This document shows, piece by piece, positions 1 to 8,686 of a DNA stretch of 64,000 nt. Each line of letters starts with the position of its first letter. The stretch's first letter is position 1. The stretch spans positions 186,001 through 250,000 of the forward strand of contig CBDEFY010000006.1 of the NCBI GenBank assembly GCA_965237595.1, in the 5' to 3' direction. The position numbers were made by a program, and so were the translations under genes. Under the pieces are notes generated by a model. The model searched no databases and had not been told where the DNA came from. It was given only the letters and a program-made list of their open reading frames with translations. Origin of the DNA: UBA9611 sp965237595. Lineage in GTDB: Bacteria > Chloroflexota > Dehalococcoidia > Lucifugimonadales > UBA3495.

Positions 1-147
1 GGTGTTCAAAGGAGACTTGGCGCCATCAGATGAACGGTCAATCAATGGGAAACGGGCACCGAACGGAGCGTTCTCAGACCTTGGAAAGACGGCGGAACTC
101 TCACTTAGTTTTGCACCAAACCTGTCCAACTGATTGGGTCCACCTCA
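1..147 (+). mobile_element. IS3-type element, right end of copy 1 (partial)
   Basis: The first 147 bases match the 3' end of the complete IS copy at 17718-19049, in the opposite orientation. They include the terminal repeat GGGTCCACCTCA (136-147). Beyond base 147 the two copies diverge, which sets the element's end at CA. The left part lies outside the window. Confidence 0.85.
2..133 (+). CDS. IS3-family transposase OrfB, C-terminal end (partial)
   Basis: This is the last 43 codons of an IS3-family DDE integrase, open to the left window edge and ending with TGA. The protein tail (VFKGDLAPSDERSINGKR...) is almost identical to the tail of OrfB in the second copy, with one Ser/Pro difference and TGA in place of TAA. 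The catalytic residues lie outside the window, so activity cannot be judged. Confidence 0.85.
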   Translation: MFKGDLAPSDERSINGKRAPNGAFSDLGKTAELSLSFAPNLSN

Positions 148-358
148 TATTGAGTTGCCAGAGGATGCCGCAAATCGCATCTTGGTTTTAGTTCCTAGTG
201 ATGAAGGGAAGCAACAGTCTTTGGTCAGAGAATGGATCACGCAAGTTAGAGAAGCTGAAGCCTTGGAGAACGAGGCCCGGGCCAAACGACAAGAAGCGCA
301 TGATCAATTTATCGAGAAGCTCCAACCATATATCAAACGCCCTTTATCGATGGAATGA
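148..358 (+). pseudogene. 3' remnant of an unknown gene cut by the IS
   Basis: An open frame runs directly out of the IS end to a TGA at 356-358, with no start codon of its own. About 70 residues remain: a short hydrophobic stretch (ILVLVPSDE) and then a charged helix rich in Glu, Lys and Arg (EALENEARAKRQEAHDQF) that could form a coiled coil. Such tails occur in type I restriction specificity subunits, but the match is too weak to name the gene. The simplest reading is a gene truncated by the IS. Confidence 0.3.
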
Positions 359-470
359 GAATTATCTGATGCCCCAGCCAGACACTTATAAACCGGCTAG
401 CTGAGGGCCGCAAACAGAACGTAGACCGGTCAGCTAACGACCTTCTAGACTAAGAGTCAGGAGTGTAGCC

Positions 471-758
471 ATGCCGCGAACACGGGGAAAAACGGCGAAG
501 CAAAGTGCGACCAAGGCGAAGACTAAGGTGGCGCGGGGCCGTCCAGTTGAGAAGAAGTTGCCGCCTCGGATAGATGCTACCCCAGAGCAAATGGCACAGG
601 CTATGTTCGCCCTTCCCGCAGACTACAAGTGGCAGTACGACCAAGGCGGGGCTCGGAAGGTCTACAAATGTGTGGACTGCGGAGAGGCAGCTTACTACCC
701 GGAGACCCTGTACCGGGATGGGCGATGCAAGGCTTGCAAGAAGGCCATGGCCGGGTAG
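471..758 (+). CDS. small zinc-ribbon protein, function unknown
   Basis: This 95-residue protein has a very basic N-terminus (about 25 residues with many Lys and Arg) and a C-terminal zinc-ribbon-like motif: CVDCG near residue 64 and CKACKK near residue 87. AGGAG sits about 10 bases before the ATG. The basic tail plus the CxxC...CxxC pattern suggests nucleic-acid binding, which is inference. It stands alone between two gene remnants. Confidence 0.6.
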   Translation: MPRTRGKTAKQSATKAKTKVARGRPVEKKLPPRIDATPEQMAQAMFALPADYKWQYDQGGARKVYKCVDCGEAAYYPETLYRDGRCKACKKAMAG

Positions 759-792
759 CTGGAACAGGGCTTTCGGCTAGAATTCCGTATAA

Positions 793-1245
793 TTCCCAAA
801 ATTTAAGTGGACCAGCCGCTTTCTTGGAGGGCCGGTTGGTCGGCTCCTGTACCGCCAGATGAACTTCTCTCCGAGGATCTTGATGAAAATGATAGTTGGG
901 GACAAGTCAAAGCTGCCCAAACACATCCACGACCACTACCTGAAAGCTCTCCCCACACCGCGCGAGCGAAAAGGGACATGGGTATTCGCCAAGGAGCTTG
1001 TGGCCTCAGGCGACTGGTATGACAGCTTGTGGAGCGAGCGAGGAAATATAGATGGCATTCCGGCCCTGTTTATCTGGGGCATGAAGGACAGCGCCTTCAC
1101 TCAAAGAGAACTTGAGCAGTGGGAAAACTTCCTCACAAGCGCGCAAGCGATTCAGTTGGACACCATCGGACACTTCGTTGCCGAGGAGATGGGAGACGCG
1201 CTACCCCCATTAGTCGCCGAATTCTTGGAGGCACAGAGCGCATGA
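793..1245 (+). pseudogene. haloalkane-dehalogenase-like alpha/beta hydrolase, 5'-truncated
   Basis: The frame opens after a stop at 790-792 and is hydrolase-like from about base 802 (RFLGGPVGRLLYRQMNFSPR). This is well upstream of the only ATG, at 859, so the homology extends past any usable start. It keeps the second half of an alpha/beta hydrolase of the haloalkane dehalogenase type. IPALFIWGMKDSAF carries the acid residue and TIGHFVAEE the catalytic His. The N-terminal half with the oxyanion hole and nucleophile is missing. No mobile element is visible at the break. Confidence 0.75.
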
Positions 1246-1523
1246 GCAATAATAACCGCCAAGCGCATGGTCGCCCGCGCAGCCAGAAAACAGACCGAGC
1301 CCTACTTGCCGTATCGAAGCAACTGACTGCTTCAATGAATCCAGGAGGGCCTCAGGGTTTCCAGTTACTCGCGTCTCAGAGTACAGAAAACGCTCGTTTT
1401 CATTACTGCTGATCAAATTATTTCCGGTCTCTGGTGGGCAAAGAGTAAAGAACCTTGGTAAATCTATCGGAGGAAGGCAACCCAAGACCCCTGCCGACAG
1501 TTTGCCTTTCAATTCGATGAGCA

Positions 1524-1931
1524 TCAACCTTCAGGAGTAAATGTGTAGCACCAGGCTTCGCCTTCCAGCACGGTCTCCCCGGTCTGCCGGGTGATAGTCA
1601 TCTTGAGCTTGGTGACGGGCTTGGTGGCGTGGACCTCCAGTATCTCGGCCTCGGCGGTGATGGTGTCTCCGATGAAGACCGGCGCCGTGTAGTTGAAGTT
1701 CTGGCTCATGAACACAGTACCCGGACCCGGCATGTCCATGGCCACCAGGGCATTCAGTATCCCAGAGGTCAGCCCTCCCTGCACCACCAGTTCCTTGAAC
1801 TTGGTCTTCGCGGCGAAGCCCTCATCGAAATGAAGGGGATTATAGTCGCCGGTTATCTCGGCGTAGGTCTTAACGTTGTCAAAAGTCAGGGTGCTGCTGC
1901 GGGTGGCTTTCTGGCCGACTTCGAGTTTCAT
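1524..1931 (-). CDS. MaoC-like dehydratase / (R)-enoyl-CoA hydratase
   Basis: This 135-residue single hot-dog-fold protein is the usual size for PhaJ/MaoC hydratases, which hydrate trans-2-enoyl-CoA. The hydratase motif is visible as D29, N31 and H34 in GDYNPLHFDEGFA. The ATG at 1931 was chosen because GAGG lies 6 bases upstream and homology starts there (MKLEVGQ). A longer frame adds 18 Pro/Thr-rich residues that look non-native. It is divergent from the SpoU gene at 2065. Substrate unknown. Confidence 0.85.
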   Translation of the reverse strand: MKLEVGQKATRSSTLTFDNVKTYAEITGDYNPLHFDEGFAAKTKFKELVVQGGLTSGILNALVAMDMPGPGTVFMSQNFNYTAPVFIGDTITAEAEILEVHATKPVTKLKMTITRQTGETVLEGEAWCYTFTPEG

Positions 1932-2064
1932 TGATTTCCTCGTTGTTGGCGTGGGCGCTGGCGGCTCCGGCGTCAATCTTACCAACTTTCCCCTTTGGAA
2001 CGTCGACCATCAATCTGCCATAATGGGCCGCACCTAGACCAGCTAAGACCTGAATGTAGGGGTC

Positions 2065-2808
2065 ATGACGCAGAAGACGATCCACGACAGATTTTATAAC
2101 GCGCGCAACGACCCTTCACTGGTGGTGATAGAAGGATTCCACCCGCTGAAACACGCCATCCGGTTTGGCGCGGAAGTGCTGGAAGTCGTCAGTCCCAGCC
2201 CTCAGGAACTGGCGGAGTTGCAATCCCAGTACGCGCCGGACATCGCCCACGCCACAAATGACCTGGTCACCGCAGTCACCGACGACGAATTCGACAAACT
2301 GGCTCCGGTGAGTCCCCCCACCCGCGTGATTGCCATCGCCCGGCGTCCGGATGTGGACCTTGCCGGTCTACTGGACAACCCGTCCCCGGCTCCGGTGGTC
2401 TTGCTGGAGAACCCGAGGAACCTGTTCAACATCGGCGCTGCCGTCCGTGCCGCCGCCGCTGCCGGGGCCGCCGGAGTGGTGAACACCGGGAACCTGGACC
2501 CCTGGAAGCCGGCGGCCTTAACCAGCGGAGTGGGACTTCAGTTCGCCCTGCCGGTGGCCCGCTCCGGTGTCCGGCCCAGTTGCGGCCGTCCCTTGGTGGC
2601 CGTCGACCTTGGCGGCCAGCCTCTATCTGACTTCCGCGTGCCGGACCGGGCATTGCTGGCCTTTGGCACCGAGCGCCAGGGGCTCACCCGCGAGCTGCTG
2701 GACGCCGCAGACCACCGGGTATCCATTCCCATGGAGAACGGGGTTTCCAGTCTGAACTTGGCCTGCTCGGTAGCGGTGGTCCTGTATCACTGGAAACTTC
2801 GGAAGTAA
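2065..2808 (+). CDS. SpoU/TrmH-family RNA 2'-O-methyltransferase
   Basis: This 247-residue protein carries all three SPOUT signatures. Motif 1 is ENPRNLFNIGAAVRAA (about 115-130), motif 2 FGTERQGL (200-207) and motif 3 IPMENGVSSLNLACS (221-235). Together they build the trefoil-knot SAM site. An N-terminal RNA-binding segment of about 100 residues is present, as in TrmH/RlmB proteins. The target nucleotide (rRNA or tRNA) cannot be told. AGGGG precedes the ATG. The deacetylase gene follows after 31 bases and may be co-transcribed. Confidence 0.9.
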   Translation: MTQKTIHDRFYNARNDPSLVVIEGFHPLKHAIRFGAEVLEVVSPSPQELAELQSQYAPDIAHATNDLVTAVTDDEFDKLAPVSPPTRVIAIARRPDVDLAGLLDNPSPAPVVLLENPRNLFNIGAAVRAAAAAGAAGVVNTGNLDPWKPAALTSGVGLQFALPVARSGVRPSCGRPLVAVDLGGQPLSDFRVPDRALLAFGTERQGLTRELLDAADHRVSIPMENGVSSLNLACSVAVVLYHWKLRK

Positions 2809-2839
2809 CACCAGACATCGAAGCAGAGAGGTATCCACC

Positions 2840-3730
2840 ATGAGCACTAGAGACTTGGTCGGCTACGGCGCCAATCCCCCGGCGGTCAATTGGCCCGATG
2901 AAGCCAGGATCGCCGTCTCGGTGGTGGTCAACTACGAAGAGGGCTCCGAATATTCGATCTTGGACGGAGACCCCCAGGGCGAGACCGGAGGCGAGTCGCC
3001 GTCTCCCGCCGGGCCCGGAGAGCGGGACTTGGCCAACGAGTCTTTCTACGAGTACGGCAGCCGGGTCGGCGTCTGGCGGCTGATGAACGTCTTGGACAAG
3101 CACAACGTCAAAGGCACCTTCTTCGCCTGCGCCCTGGCCCTGGAACGAAACCCGGAGGTGGGTCCGGAGATTGTGCGCCGGGGTCACGAGGTCATGGGCC
3201 ACGGCAACCGCTGGGAAGAGTATTACAAGATGGACCGGGACTCGGAACGGGAGGCCATCCGCCAGGCGGTGGAATCCATGACCAAGACCACCGGTCAGCG
3301 TCCCATCGGCTGGTACACCCGCTACGGACCCAGCGTCAACACCAGGGAATTGGTGGTCGAAGAGGGCGGTTTCGAGTATGACTGCAACGCCTACAACGAC
3401 GACCTGCCCTACTACACAATGGTCCACGGCAAACCCTGGCTGGTGGTGCCCTACTCCCTGGAGGTCAACGACTACAAGTTCTGGCGCGGCGATTTGATCA
3501 CGCCCAGCGATTTCTTCGAAGCGGCCAAGTCCTGCTTCGACATGCTCTACGAGGAGGGGGCCACCCACCCCAAGATGATGTCGGTGGGCCTCCACTGCCG
3601 GATAATCGGCAAGCCCTCACGGGCCTACGCGCTGGACCAATTCCTGAAATACGCCTCGGAGAAAGAAGGGGTCTGGTTCGCTCGGCGGGACGAGATCGCC
3701 CGCTGGTGGAAAGAGCGGTACCCAGCTTAG
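2840..3730 (+). CDS. polysaccharide-deacetylase-fold hydrolase, PuuE allantoinase-like
   Basis: This 296-residue NodB-fold protein is of the PuuE type. The family includes metal-independent allantoinases and related amidases that act in the cytosol. The N-terminal block WPDEARIAVSVVVNYEEGSE and the motif RGHEVMGHGNRWEE are typical, and GLHCRIIGKPSR sits where PuuE has its conserved H/R block. No signal peptide is seen, which argues against a cell-wall role. AGAGG precedes the ATG. The true substrate is unknown, since no other purine genes are nearby. Confidence 0.8.
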   Translation: MSTRDLVGYGANPPAVNWPDEARIAVSVVVNYEEGSEYSILDGDPQGETGGESPSPAGPGERDLANESFYEYGSRVGVWRLMNVLDKHNVKGTFFACALALERNPEVGPEIVRRGHEVMGHGNRWEEYYKMDRDSEREAIRQAVESMTKTTGQRPIGWYTRYGPSVNTRELVVEEGGFEYDCNAYNDDLPYYTMVHGKPWLVVPYSLEVNDYKFWRGDLITPSDFFEAAKSCFDMLYEEGATHPKMMSVGLHCRIIGKPSRAYALDQFLKYASEKEGVWFARRDEIARWWKERYPA

Positions 3731-3785
3731 CCCAGCGGCCAATGCCCAAAACGAAGGAACGACACCAGAACGAAGGAGGCGGAAT

Positions 3786-4220
3786 TTGATAAAGCTGACC
3801 GACGATATGCGCGACCTGGTGAACAACGCCCGGGAAAGCGGCAACCCGTGCATCGTCGCCACGGCCTCCCCCGACGGGACACCCAACTGCGGATACATCG
3901 GGACGGTCTTGGCCCTGGACGAAAGCTCATTCGTCTACCGGGACCGGACCGGGCGCACACCCCTTGAGCATATCGAGGACAACGCCAAGGTGTTGCTGCT
4001 GTTCCGCCACTCCGAACAGCAGCTGGGCTGGAAGTTCCGATGCACCGCCTCGGTGCACCGGGAAGGCCCGGTCTACGACGACTCCATCAACCGTCTCTTC
4101 GAGTCTGGACTGATTACCGACCCTGAATCAAAGACCGCTGCGGTGGTGTTGCAGGTCGACCAGGTGCTGACCCTGTTCGGTGAGGTGCTGCAGGAAAGGG
4201 AACCCGGGCTCCGCTGGTAG
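3786..4220 (+). CDS. pyridoxamine-phosphate-oxidase-like flavoprotein
   Basis: This 144-residue split-barrel protein is of the PNPOx-like family. The motif PCIVATASPDGTPNCGYIGT is the usual first strand pair, and the D-RTGRTP segment is in the flavin phosphate-binding place. The start is TTG, supported by AAGGAGG 8 bases upstream and the absence of a better in-frame start. It lies 55 bases after the deacetylase and converges on the enoyl-CoA hydratase. Probably FMN- or F420-dependent; cofactor and substrate unknown. Confidence 0.75.
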   Translation: MIKLTDDMRDLVNNARESGNPCIVATASPDGTPNCGYIGTVLALDESSFVYRDRTGRTPLEHIEDNAKVLLLFRHSEQQLGWKFRCTASVHREGPVYDDSINRLFESGLITDPESKTAAVVLQVDQVLTLFGEVLQEREPGLRW

Positions 4221-4226
4221 GGCGGA

Positions 4227-4997
4227 CTACCGGTCCCCAAACTCAGGCGTCCGTTTCTCCAAGAAGGCCGACATTCCCTCATGGGGGACCGGGGTGGTGA
4301 AGATGCGGGCGAATTCCTTGATGGTGAACTCGGCGGACTCCTCTTCCCCCAACTCCAACCACTTGGCGACGATATTCTTCTGGGACGCCAGCACGTCCCG
4401 GCTCATGCCCAGAAACTGGTTGGCCGTTTCATGGGCCGCGTCCATCAATGAGCCGGCAGGCACGACCCGGTCCACCAGCCCCATGGCCAAGGCTTCCGAC
4501 GCGTCCACGGTCTCGCCGGTGAGCAGCAGGCGGCGGGCCCGGCCCAGTCCAATGGTCGGCGGCAGCAGCGACGCCTCAATCACCGACGGGATACCCACCC
4601 GTACCTCGGGCAACCCCAACACTGCATCCTCTGCAGCGATACGTATGTCGCAGGCCAGGACCAGTTCCAGCGCCCCGCCTAGACACGGGCCCCTGATGGC
4701 GGCGATGGCGGGAACGGCCATGGTGAGCAGCTTTCTGGCCGGTCCGTGCAAGGCCGTGATGAACGACTCGGCGTCCGCCGGGTCTAGGTCTTTCATCTGA
4801 TGGAGGTCCACTCCGGCGGAGAAGGCGCGGTCGCCGGACCCGGTGAGGATAACGGCCCGGACGCTCCGGTCCCGCTCCAGCCGGTCCAACTCAGCCTTCA
4901 AAGTTAGAAAGGTTTTTTCGCCCAGCAGGTTCAGCGGTCCTCGACCCTCCAGCTTGGTGACTGCCACCCCTGGTTGTGCTCCGTTGGTGTCGGTCAT
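4227..4997 (-). CDS. enoyl-CoA hydratase/isomerase (crotonase family)
   Basis: This 256-residue crotonase-fold enzyme would act on enoyl-CoA or related acyl-CoA in beta-oxidation-like pathways. The oxyanion-hole segments are visible: DRAFSAGVDLHQM near residue 60 and IRGPCLGGALELVLACDIRIA near 105. Glu is present in LGLPEVRVGIPS, where hydratases keep a catalytic acid. The ATG at 4997 has GGAGGA upstream. The longer frame reaching 5108 runs through a tandem repeat and is not native. It converges on the PNPOx-like gene. Confidence 0.88.
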   Translation of the reverse strand: MTDTNGAQPGVAVTKLEGRGPLNLLGEKTFLTLKAELDRLERDRSVRAVILTGSGDRAFSAGVDLHQMKDLDPADAESFITALHGPARKLLTMAVPAIAAIRGPCLGGALELVLACDIRIAAEDAVLGLPEVRVGIPSVIEASLLPPTIGLGRARRLLLTGETVDASEALAMGLVDRVVPAGSLMDAAHETANQFLGMSRDVLASQKNIVAKWLELGEEESAEFTIKEFARIFTTPVPHEGMSAFLEKRTPEFGDR

Positions 4998-5070
4998 CAG
5001 TCCTCCGGCCGGGTTCCGGCCCAGCGACGCCGCATATTTTGCTTTGACGTATAATACCGCCCGTATCATA

Positions 5071-5100
5071 CAGACGCGGGCAGACGCGGGCAGACGCGGG
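5071..5100. repeat. 10-bp tandem repeat, three units
   Basis: CAGACGCGGG occurs three times head to tail. It lies between the divergent enoyl-CoA hydratase (start 4997) and ThuA-like (start 5140) genes. The reverse complement of the unit, CCCGCGTCTG, recurs in a second tandem array near 24060. Confidence 0.9.
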
Positions 5101-5139
5101 AACGCCAATTACACAAATCAACAACCGGAGGCAACAGAA

Positions 5140-5835
5140 GTGAAGCTGCTTGTAATCACCGGCGGAAGGCACCCCTACGAAGAGTCCACCCCCATACTTG
5201 AGAGTTTCCTTAAGTCGGCAGGACATGACGTGACCGTTTCCGAAGACGCCTGGGTGCTGGGCGACACAGCGGGCATGGGCGCCTACGACGCCCTGGTGTT
5301 CAACACCCGGCGGGAGAACGCCGCCGACTTCGCGGAGATGAAACTATCCTTGGCCGAGCAGAATGGAATAAAAGATTTCGTCAAGTCCGGTAAGGGATTC
5401 GTCTGCCTGCACATCTCGGGCTGCGGGGCCGATTACTGGTCCGAGTTCGCCGAGATCACCGGAGGCGGCTGGGTCACCGGCACCAGCTACCATCCCCCCT
5501 ACGGAAACTTTGGTGTTCACGTCAGCAATACCGGCCACGTGGGCGTCGCCGGTGTCTCCGACTTCAGCACCGACGACGAGTTGTACATGGGCATCGACTA
5601 CAAAGACGGGAACGACATCTTCCTAACCGGGACCTCCGAAGAGGGCACCTGGCCCTGGGGACCGGACCGCGCCCCCACCCACATGCCGGGCGGGACGTTC
5701 CCCCTGGGCTGGACCCGCACCTACGGCCAGGGCAAGGTCTTCACCCTACTGCTGGGCCACGACGGGAAGAGCTTCCAGTCGCCGGAGTTCCAGAAGATGG
5801 TGCTCAACGGCGTCCAGTGGGCTACCGCCGCCTAG
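5140..5835 (+). CDS. ThuA-like domain protein
   Basis: This 231-residue protein has a class I glutamine-amidotransferase-like fold of the ThuA type, linked in other bacteria to sugar metabolism. KLLVITGGRHPYEES is the first strand, GKGFVCLHISGCGADYW the central elbow, and GQGKVFTLLLGHDGKSF the family's C-terminal block. The start is GTG with GGAGG 9 bases upstream; the upstream extension runs through the tandem repeat and is non-native. A 54-residue membrane peptide follows immediately. Its role here is unknown. Confidence 0.8.
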   Translation: MKLLVITGGRHPYEESTPILESFLKSAGHDVTVSEDAWVLGDTAGMGAYDALVFNTRRENAADFAEMKLSLAEQNGIKDFVKSGKGFVCLHISGCGADYWSEFAEITGGGWVTGTSYHPPYGNFGVHVSNTGHVGVAGVSDFSTDDELYMGIDYKDGNDIFLTGTSEEGTWPWGPDRAPTHMPGGTFPLGWTRTYGQGKVFTLLLGHDGKSFQSPEFQKMVLNGVQWATAA

Positions 5836-6000
5836 ATGATATTCAAGCTTTTCAGGTTGGTGACCTTGCCGTTAAGCCTCGCCATGAAGCTGGCGCGGCT
5901 CCCACTCACCATCATGAGTTGCATCACCAAGCTGGGTCGCCTCTTGGTGGTTATCGGCATCCCGGCGGGAATCGTGGTGTTGTACGTTGATCTGACTTAA
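5836..6000 (+). CDS. 54-residue putative small membrane protein
   Basis: The ATG follows the ThuA stop with no gap (TAG then ATG), and the frame ends at TAA 5998-6000. The peptide has an amphipathic basic N-terminus (MIFKLFRLVTLPLSLAMKLA) and then a hydrophobic segment (LLVVIGIPAGIVVLYVDL) able to span the membrane. The tight junction suggests translational coupling with the ThuA gene. No family recognised. It could be chance, but the composition is typical of real single-pass small proteins. Confidence 0.45.
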   Translation: MIFKLFRLVTLPLSLAMKLARLPLTIMSCITKLGRLLVVIGIPAGIVVLYVDLT

Positions 6001-6190
6001 CAACTCCCACCGGCCCAATCGAATAAAAACATGACTCATCCCGGGATTTGCCAGGGATGGCGAACTCAAGCGCATTGGCAGCACGCGGGCGGCGCCCAGG
6101 TGGGTTCATCCGAGTGAAATCCGGGATGGTTCATGTTTAGTTCACCTAGCGAACCGCCTTAGTCAGGTGTAAGAAACCTAAATTGTCCGC

Positions 6191-7141
6191 TTAATTGGGA
6201 ACTAGGTTGGGAGTAGGCTCGATAGGCAACCCTGGATGACCGGTTAACGTCTCTCCTAAATCTTGCATCTCACGCGCCCTCTTTTTCACCTCAGGGAGAA
6301 CAGATTCAATCTTATCGATGTCCAAGTCGGCCGCAACACCAGGGTAGCCGGCGCGCTCGATCATCGGTCCCAGTTTTTTGCCGTCGATCTGTTCCATGAC
6401 CCAAGCGAGAGGGTCGGTTACCAGCGTCCTGTCCCAATAGATCCGATGGTTCTTATTCCTGGGGCCATAGTGGTAATGGGGGCCATCCCAGAAAAGGTCG
6501 AAGGCCATTATCTCGGTCTCTTCCACGTAGGTCTTTCCGGGGGTACCGGCCAAGTCGGCCAGTACATGGATCGCAAGGCCGCCGTCTCCAACCGGAAGCC
6601 GCCGCATCTCCAAACCGAACCGGATATTCCCCGCTTCGAAGATGTCCGTGCCCCGATTGTGCTTAACCGTATTCCGCTTGGTGGCGAAAAGGTCCCTGGC
6701 GCATGCATCCAAATCAGGAAGGACGTCCATTAGCTCTTCAAGGTCGACCTTCTCGGCAATCTCCGGATATCCTGCTCTTACCAGCATGTCCGGTAGCTTC
6801 TTCTCCAGGGTCTTGATGGTCCAACCTATCGGATTGCCATCAGCTATCGGGTCCATCCGGTACATTTTCCCCATGCCTGTGGGGAGGACTGCCTGGCCCG
6901 CAAGCATCATGGGCCCCTCAGTTTTCAGATCGGGATTCTCCGGACCATAGATATAGCTTCTTTCAATGTCGAAGCAATTGAACCGAAGAAGGGCTGTCTC
7001 CTTACCATCGACATCGCCTGCAACCACGATCGATACCCCTTGGTCCGCGTGGTCTTGGATATTGCCGTCCCACAGTTCATGCCTGGCTATGAACGTCACG
7101 GGACCGGTCACGAATCTGGTCTTTTTCTCTGCTTGAACCAT
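6191..7141 (-). CDS. uncharacterised protein with internal tandem duplication
   Basis: This 316-residue protein is of no family I can name. The two halves are clearly related. Each has an FD-x-F/E...Y-x-YGP-x-N block, then DP...W...KKL...M-x-RAGYP, then D-x-x-x-x-x-VLP...AR. No signal peptide or membrane segment is seen, so it is probably a cytosolic two-domain protein. It is the last gene of a leftward set with the 83-residue protein (7255-7506) and the luciferase-like monooxygenase, which suggests a shared pathway. Confidence 0.6.
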   Translation of the reverse strand: MVQAEKKTRFVTGPVTFIARHELWDGNIQDHADQGVSIVVAGDVDGKETALLRFNCFDIERSYIYGPENPDLKTEGPMMLAGQAVLPTGMGKMYRMDPIADGNPIGWTIKTLEKKLPDMLVRAGYPEIAEKVDLEELMDVLPDLDACARDLFATKRNTVKHNRGTDIFEAGNIRFGLEMRRLPVGDGGLAIHVLADLAGTPGKTYVEETEIMAFDLFWDGPHYHYGPRNKNHRIYWDRTLVTDPLAWVMEQIDGKKLGPMIERAGYPGVAADLDIDKIESVLPEVKKRAREMQDLGETLTGHPGLPIEPTPNLVPN

Positions 7142-7254
7142 TTCCTAGAACACCTCTTTAAGATTTTAGTTGGGGTTATCTTGAACCGCTGCAGACGGAG
7201 ACGAAGCGGTATTAGCGCCCACCCAAGCAGCTGGGTAACTGCGGGGCCGCCCCG

Positions 7255-7506
7255 TCAGCCACCGGCGGGTTTTATCAGATCAAACTGGTCTGCGGTCAAG
7301 TTGAAGGTACGCCCCTCGAGCCGGTCCCATTTGATTACCAGCCACTGAAGTTTCCCGGCCTTTCGCTTGATCGTCACCTCACCAAGGTCTCCAGCCTCTA
7401 TCGTGAAGGCGGGGCCGCCGATGGGGGCCCCTCCCATGTCATTTTTGACCGCGAAAGACTCGACGGCTTCAACCCGCGACCCGGCTTCAAGAATGTCCCA
7501 ACTCAT
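7255..7506 (-). CDS. 83-residue hypothetical protein, SH3-like
   Basis: A small protein with an all-beta look (GSRVEAVESFAVKND, FTIEAGDLGEVTIKRKAG, LQWLVIKWDRLEGRTFNLT). This resembles the small KOW/SH3-like accessory proteins found near oxygenases, an inference from pattern only. It lies 10 bases after the luciferase-like monooxygenase stop and 113 bases before the duplicated-domain protein, so an operon is likely. Function unknown. Confidence 0.55.
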   Translation of the reverse strand: MSWDILEAGSRVEAVESFAVKNDMGGAPIGGPAFTIEAGDLGEVTIKRKAGKLQWLVIKWDRLEGRTFNLTADQFDLIKPAGG

Positions 7507-7516
7507 ATTTCCTCTG

Positions 7517-8560
7517 CTACCCCAGGTTCGGGGTCACCTTTTCCATTATCATGCGCAAGCTGTTCAGCTGGTTCTTCAAGGGAAACTGGTTGCCGTAGTT
7601 GACCTCGAACATTATCTGGTCCAGGCCCAGTTCTTCGGTCAGTGTCTGCAGCTTCTCGGTCACCGCTTCCGGGGTGCCGAAGGCCACTTTGTCCCGTACC
7701 CAGTCGTCGTAGGACATATTCTTAACGGTCTCGGCCTCTTGGCCCCAGTTGCCGGTGGTGCCTCCGTACTCGGCGTAGCTGGCCACCCGGTCCGACAGCC
7801 GCCCCATGGAGAATAGAGCGCTTTCCTTGGGTTCGTCGTGGGCCTTCTGCGCGTCCTGCGAGAGGTAGATGGGCACCCTCAGTCCGACCTTGCCTCTGCC
7901 CTTGTGGCCGGCGTCTTTCCAGGCCTGATGGTATTCCCCTATCTGGGGCTTTAGCCCGGTCAGAGTGAATACTCGGGAGGGATTAATCAAGATGTCGTAG
8001 CCCATGCGGCCGGTAGTCGGGAAACTCTCGGCGGAAGTTACCCCCACCCGCACCGGGGGGTGGGGCTCCTGATAAGGCTTGGGGGTTACCGTTAGGTCCT
8101 TTAGATTGTAGTACTCCCCTTCAAATGAGAACGTCTCGTTGGTCCAGGCCTTGAGTATGATTTCCAGGCTCTCTTCGAAGCGGCCCCGGCTCTCGAAGAA
8201 GGGGGAATTGAAACCTTCGTGGACGTTGGGGAATGTGCCGCGCCCGATGCCAAATTCCACCCGGCCTCCGCTGACCAAGTCGAGGGTGGCAATCTCCTCG
8301 GCCACCTTCACCGGGTTGGCCAAAGGCAGCAAGACCACCGCAGTGCCCAGCCGGATGCGCTCGGTCCGGGCTGCGATATTGCTCAAGATGGTGATGGGCG
8401 AGGCCAACACTCGTCCGGGACTGAAGTGGTATTCGGCCAACCATAGGGAGTCGACTCCCAGTTTCTCGGCCTCGTTGACCAAGACGAAGGAATCGTCGAA
8501 GGCCTCCCTTTCCGTTCCCCCTTCCCGTATTGGGAATTCCAGGAACATACCAAATTCCAC
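7517..8560 (-). CDS. luciferase-like flavin-dependent monooxygenase
   Basis: This 347-residue TIM-barrel enzyme is of the LLM class, which uses reduced FMN or F420 to oxidise an organic substrate. Typical features are the N-terminal strand MEFGMFLEFP, the segment LWLAEYHFSPGRV, the RIRLGTAVVLLPLANPVKVAEE block and the GGRVEFGIGRG loop. Full length for the family. It probably heads a leftward operon with the next two small genes. Substrate unknown; such paralogues are numerous in SAR202-type genomes. Confidence 0.88.
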   Translation of the reverse strand: MEFGMFLEFPIREGGTEREAFDDSFVLVNEAEKLGVDSLWLAEYHFSPGRVLASPITILSNIAARTERIRLGTAVVLLPLANPVKVAEEIATLDLVSGGRVEFGIGRGTFPNVHEGFNSPFFESRGRFEESLEIILKAWTNETFSFEGEYYNLKDLTVTPKPYQEPHPPVRVGVTSAESFPTTGRMGYDILINPSRVFTLTGLKPQIGEYHQAWKDAGHKGRGKVGLRVPIYLSQDAQKAHDEPKESALFSMGRLSDRVASYAEYGGTTGNWGQEAETVKNMSYDDWVRDKVAFGTPEAVTEKLQTLTEELGLDQIMFEVNYGNQFPLKNQLNSLRMIMEKVTPNLG

Positions 8561-8686
8561 GGCGGGCCTCCCTGTCTGGGGCGCGGTTTAGTGACCAGAA
8601 CCGGCGCCCATCTACTTTCCAAAGGTGTAAATCGGCATTTCAAAGGGAATGTCGGCGTTATGATAGTACAGTCCGGTGGGTGGCCG

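Noticed and set aside
2684..3595. A 303-codon minus-strand frame opposite the deacetylase
   Set aside because: It lacks any family motif and lies fully inside the well-supported plus-strand gene; it is a GC-rich shadow.
5071..5100. Tandem repeats as a CRISPR array
   Set aside because: Units are 10 bp with no spacers and there are no cas genes.
5872..6084. A 70-codon minus-strand frame after ThuA
   Set aside because: It overlaps the 54-residue membrane-peptide frame, has no ribosome site and no recognisable motif.
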